Below, piece by piece: positions 46,239 to 46,336 of a stretch of DNA of 46,336 nt. The notes below the pieces were generated by a model. The model had not been told where the DNA came from. It was given only the letters and a program-made list of their open reading frames with translations, and did no database searches. The translations under genes and the position numbers were made by a program. How positions within the stretch are numbered: position 1 is the first letter of the stretch; each line of letters begins with the position of its first letter. Origin of the DNA: Candidatus Parabeggiatoa sp. nov. 2 (GTDB lineage: Bacteria; Pseudomonadota; Gammaproteobacteria; Beggiatoales; Beggiatoaceae). The DNA lies in assembly GCA_002085445.1 (NCBI GenBank), contig NBMI01000106.1, forward strand, positions 1 through 46,336, written 5' to 3'.

Positions 46239-46336
46239 TTAAACTCAGCCCCTTATGTCGCCATAAGGGACTGGTCTTCAGAACCGTGCGTGAAAGTTTC
46301 CCCTCACACGGCTCCCCCCAAGTGGTCTTACTCAGT
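46238..46336 (-). mobile_element. Group II intron, 3' end (domains V and VI)
   Basis: On the minus strand 46314-46281 is a 34-nt hairpin beginning GAGCCGTGTGAGG and ending CACGCACGGTTC, with a GAAA tetraloop: the size, catalytic AGC and loop of group II domain V. It is followed by a domain VI-like stem (CAGTCCCTTATG / CATAAGGGGCTG) and a TTTAAC end at about 46238, after which tnpA coding begins. The rest of the intron, including any reverse transcriptase, is beyond the window. Confidence 0.85.

Overview
The window looks like accessory chromosome of a large sulfur-oxidising gammaproteobacterium of the Beggiatoaceae/Thiotrichaceae type (Beggiatoa, Thioploca, Thiomargarita). This is inferred from the mixture of WD40 proteins, secreted caspase-like proteins fused to formylglycine-generating-enzyme-type (FGE) domains, DUF1703-type ATPase-nucleases, an IS607 element, a group II intron, and very repeat-rich intergenic DNA. 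The repeats include 7-bp direct repeats (TAATCAT, AGTAATC) resembling the TAACTGA heptamers known from Beggiatoaceae. No rRNA, tRNA or CRISPR array was found.

Layout. 1-4052: a WD40 / Ig-like / transmembrane / AAA ATPase protein broken by a frameshift. 4546-8987 (minus): two unrelated ATPase-PD-(D/E)XK nuclease proteins. 9905-14183: a GTPase region with a dynamin-like GTPase, then a second P-loop GTPase whose stop overlaps the start of an unknown partner protein. 14732-22268: a secreted cluster with two paralogous caspase-FGE proteins (both damaged in the FGE domain), an NlpC/P60-like protein and a DUF4384 protein. 23038-24462: cysS, the only clear housekeeping gene, with a terminator. 25240-26028: an HNH nuclease joined by 14-residue repeats to an OST-HTH/LOTUS-like domain. 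26173-34749: surface polysaccharide genes (two GT4 transferases, a DegT/PglE-type aminotransferase, a PglC/WcaJ-type phosphoglycosyl transferase, a WbpM/PglF-type dehydratase), consistent with an amino-6-deoxy-HexNAc sugar. 35150-38022: a PP2C-like phosphatase and a response regulator with a degenerate kinase-like ATPase domain. 39308-43943: a YdjM-like membrane protein, two orphan antitoxin-like genes, an ATP-grasp ligase and a rearranged lipoprotein pair. 44451-46336 (minus): an IS607 element with a frameshifted tnpB and a tnpA interrupted by a group II intron running off the window.

Repeats. Names used below: R1 = 29-31 bp units starting AGTACAACGAATTACGCGGA; R2 = about 40 bp units around TCCGTTATTATAACGAATCC (arms CGTTAT/ATAACG); R3 = hairpins CGCCCCGTTGGGGC and GGGGC-NNN-GCCCC spaced by ATTAAT; R4 = TAGATATTCAGATAATT followed by AGTCCCCTTTAGGGGACT; R8 = ACTACAAGGATTGTATATAA. 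R1 cluster, a conserved linker and an R2 cluster recur in that order in front of several genes. Two families of non-autonomous transposons (MITE-A and MITE-B) have terminal inverted repeats and visible 10-12 bp target duplications.

The most promising unusual systems are the GTPase pair with its overlapping partner, the HNH-LOTUS fusion, the composite R1/R2 upstream modules, and the IS607 TnpB with a relocated catalytic glutamate and no zinc-finger cysteines.
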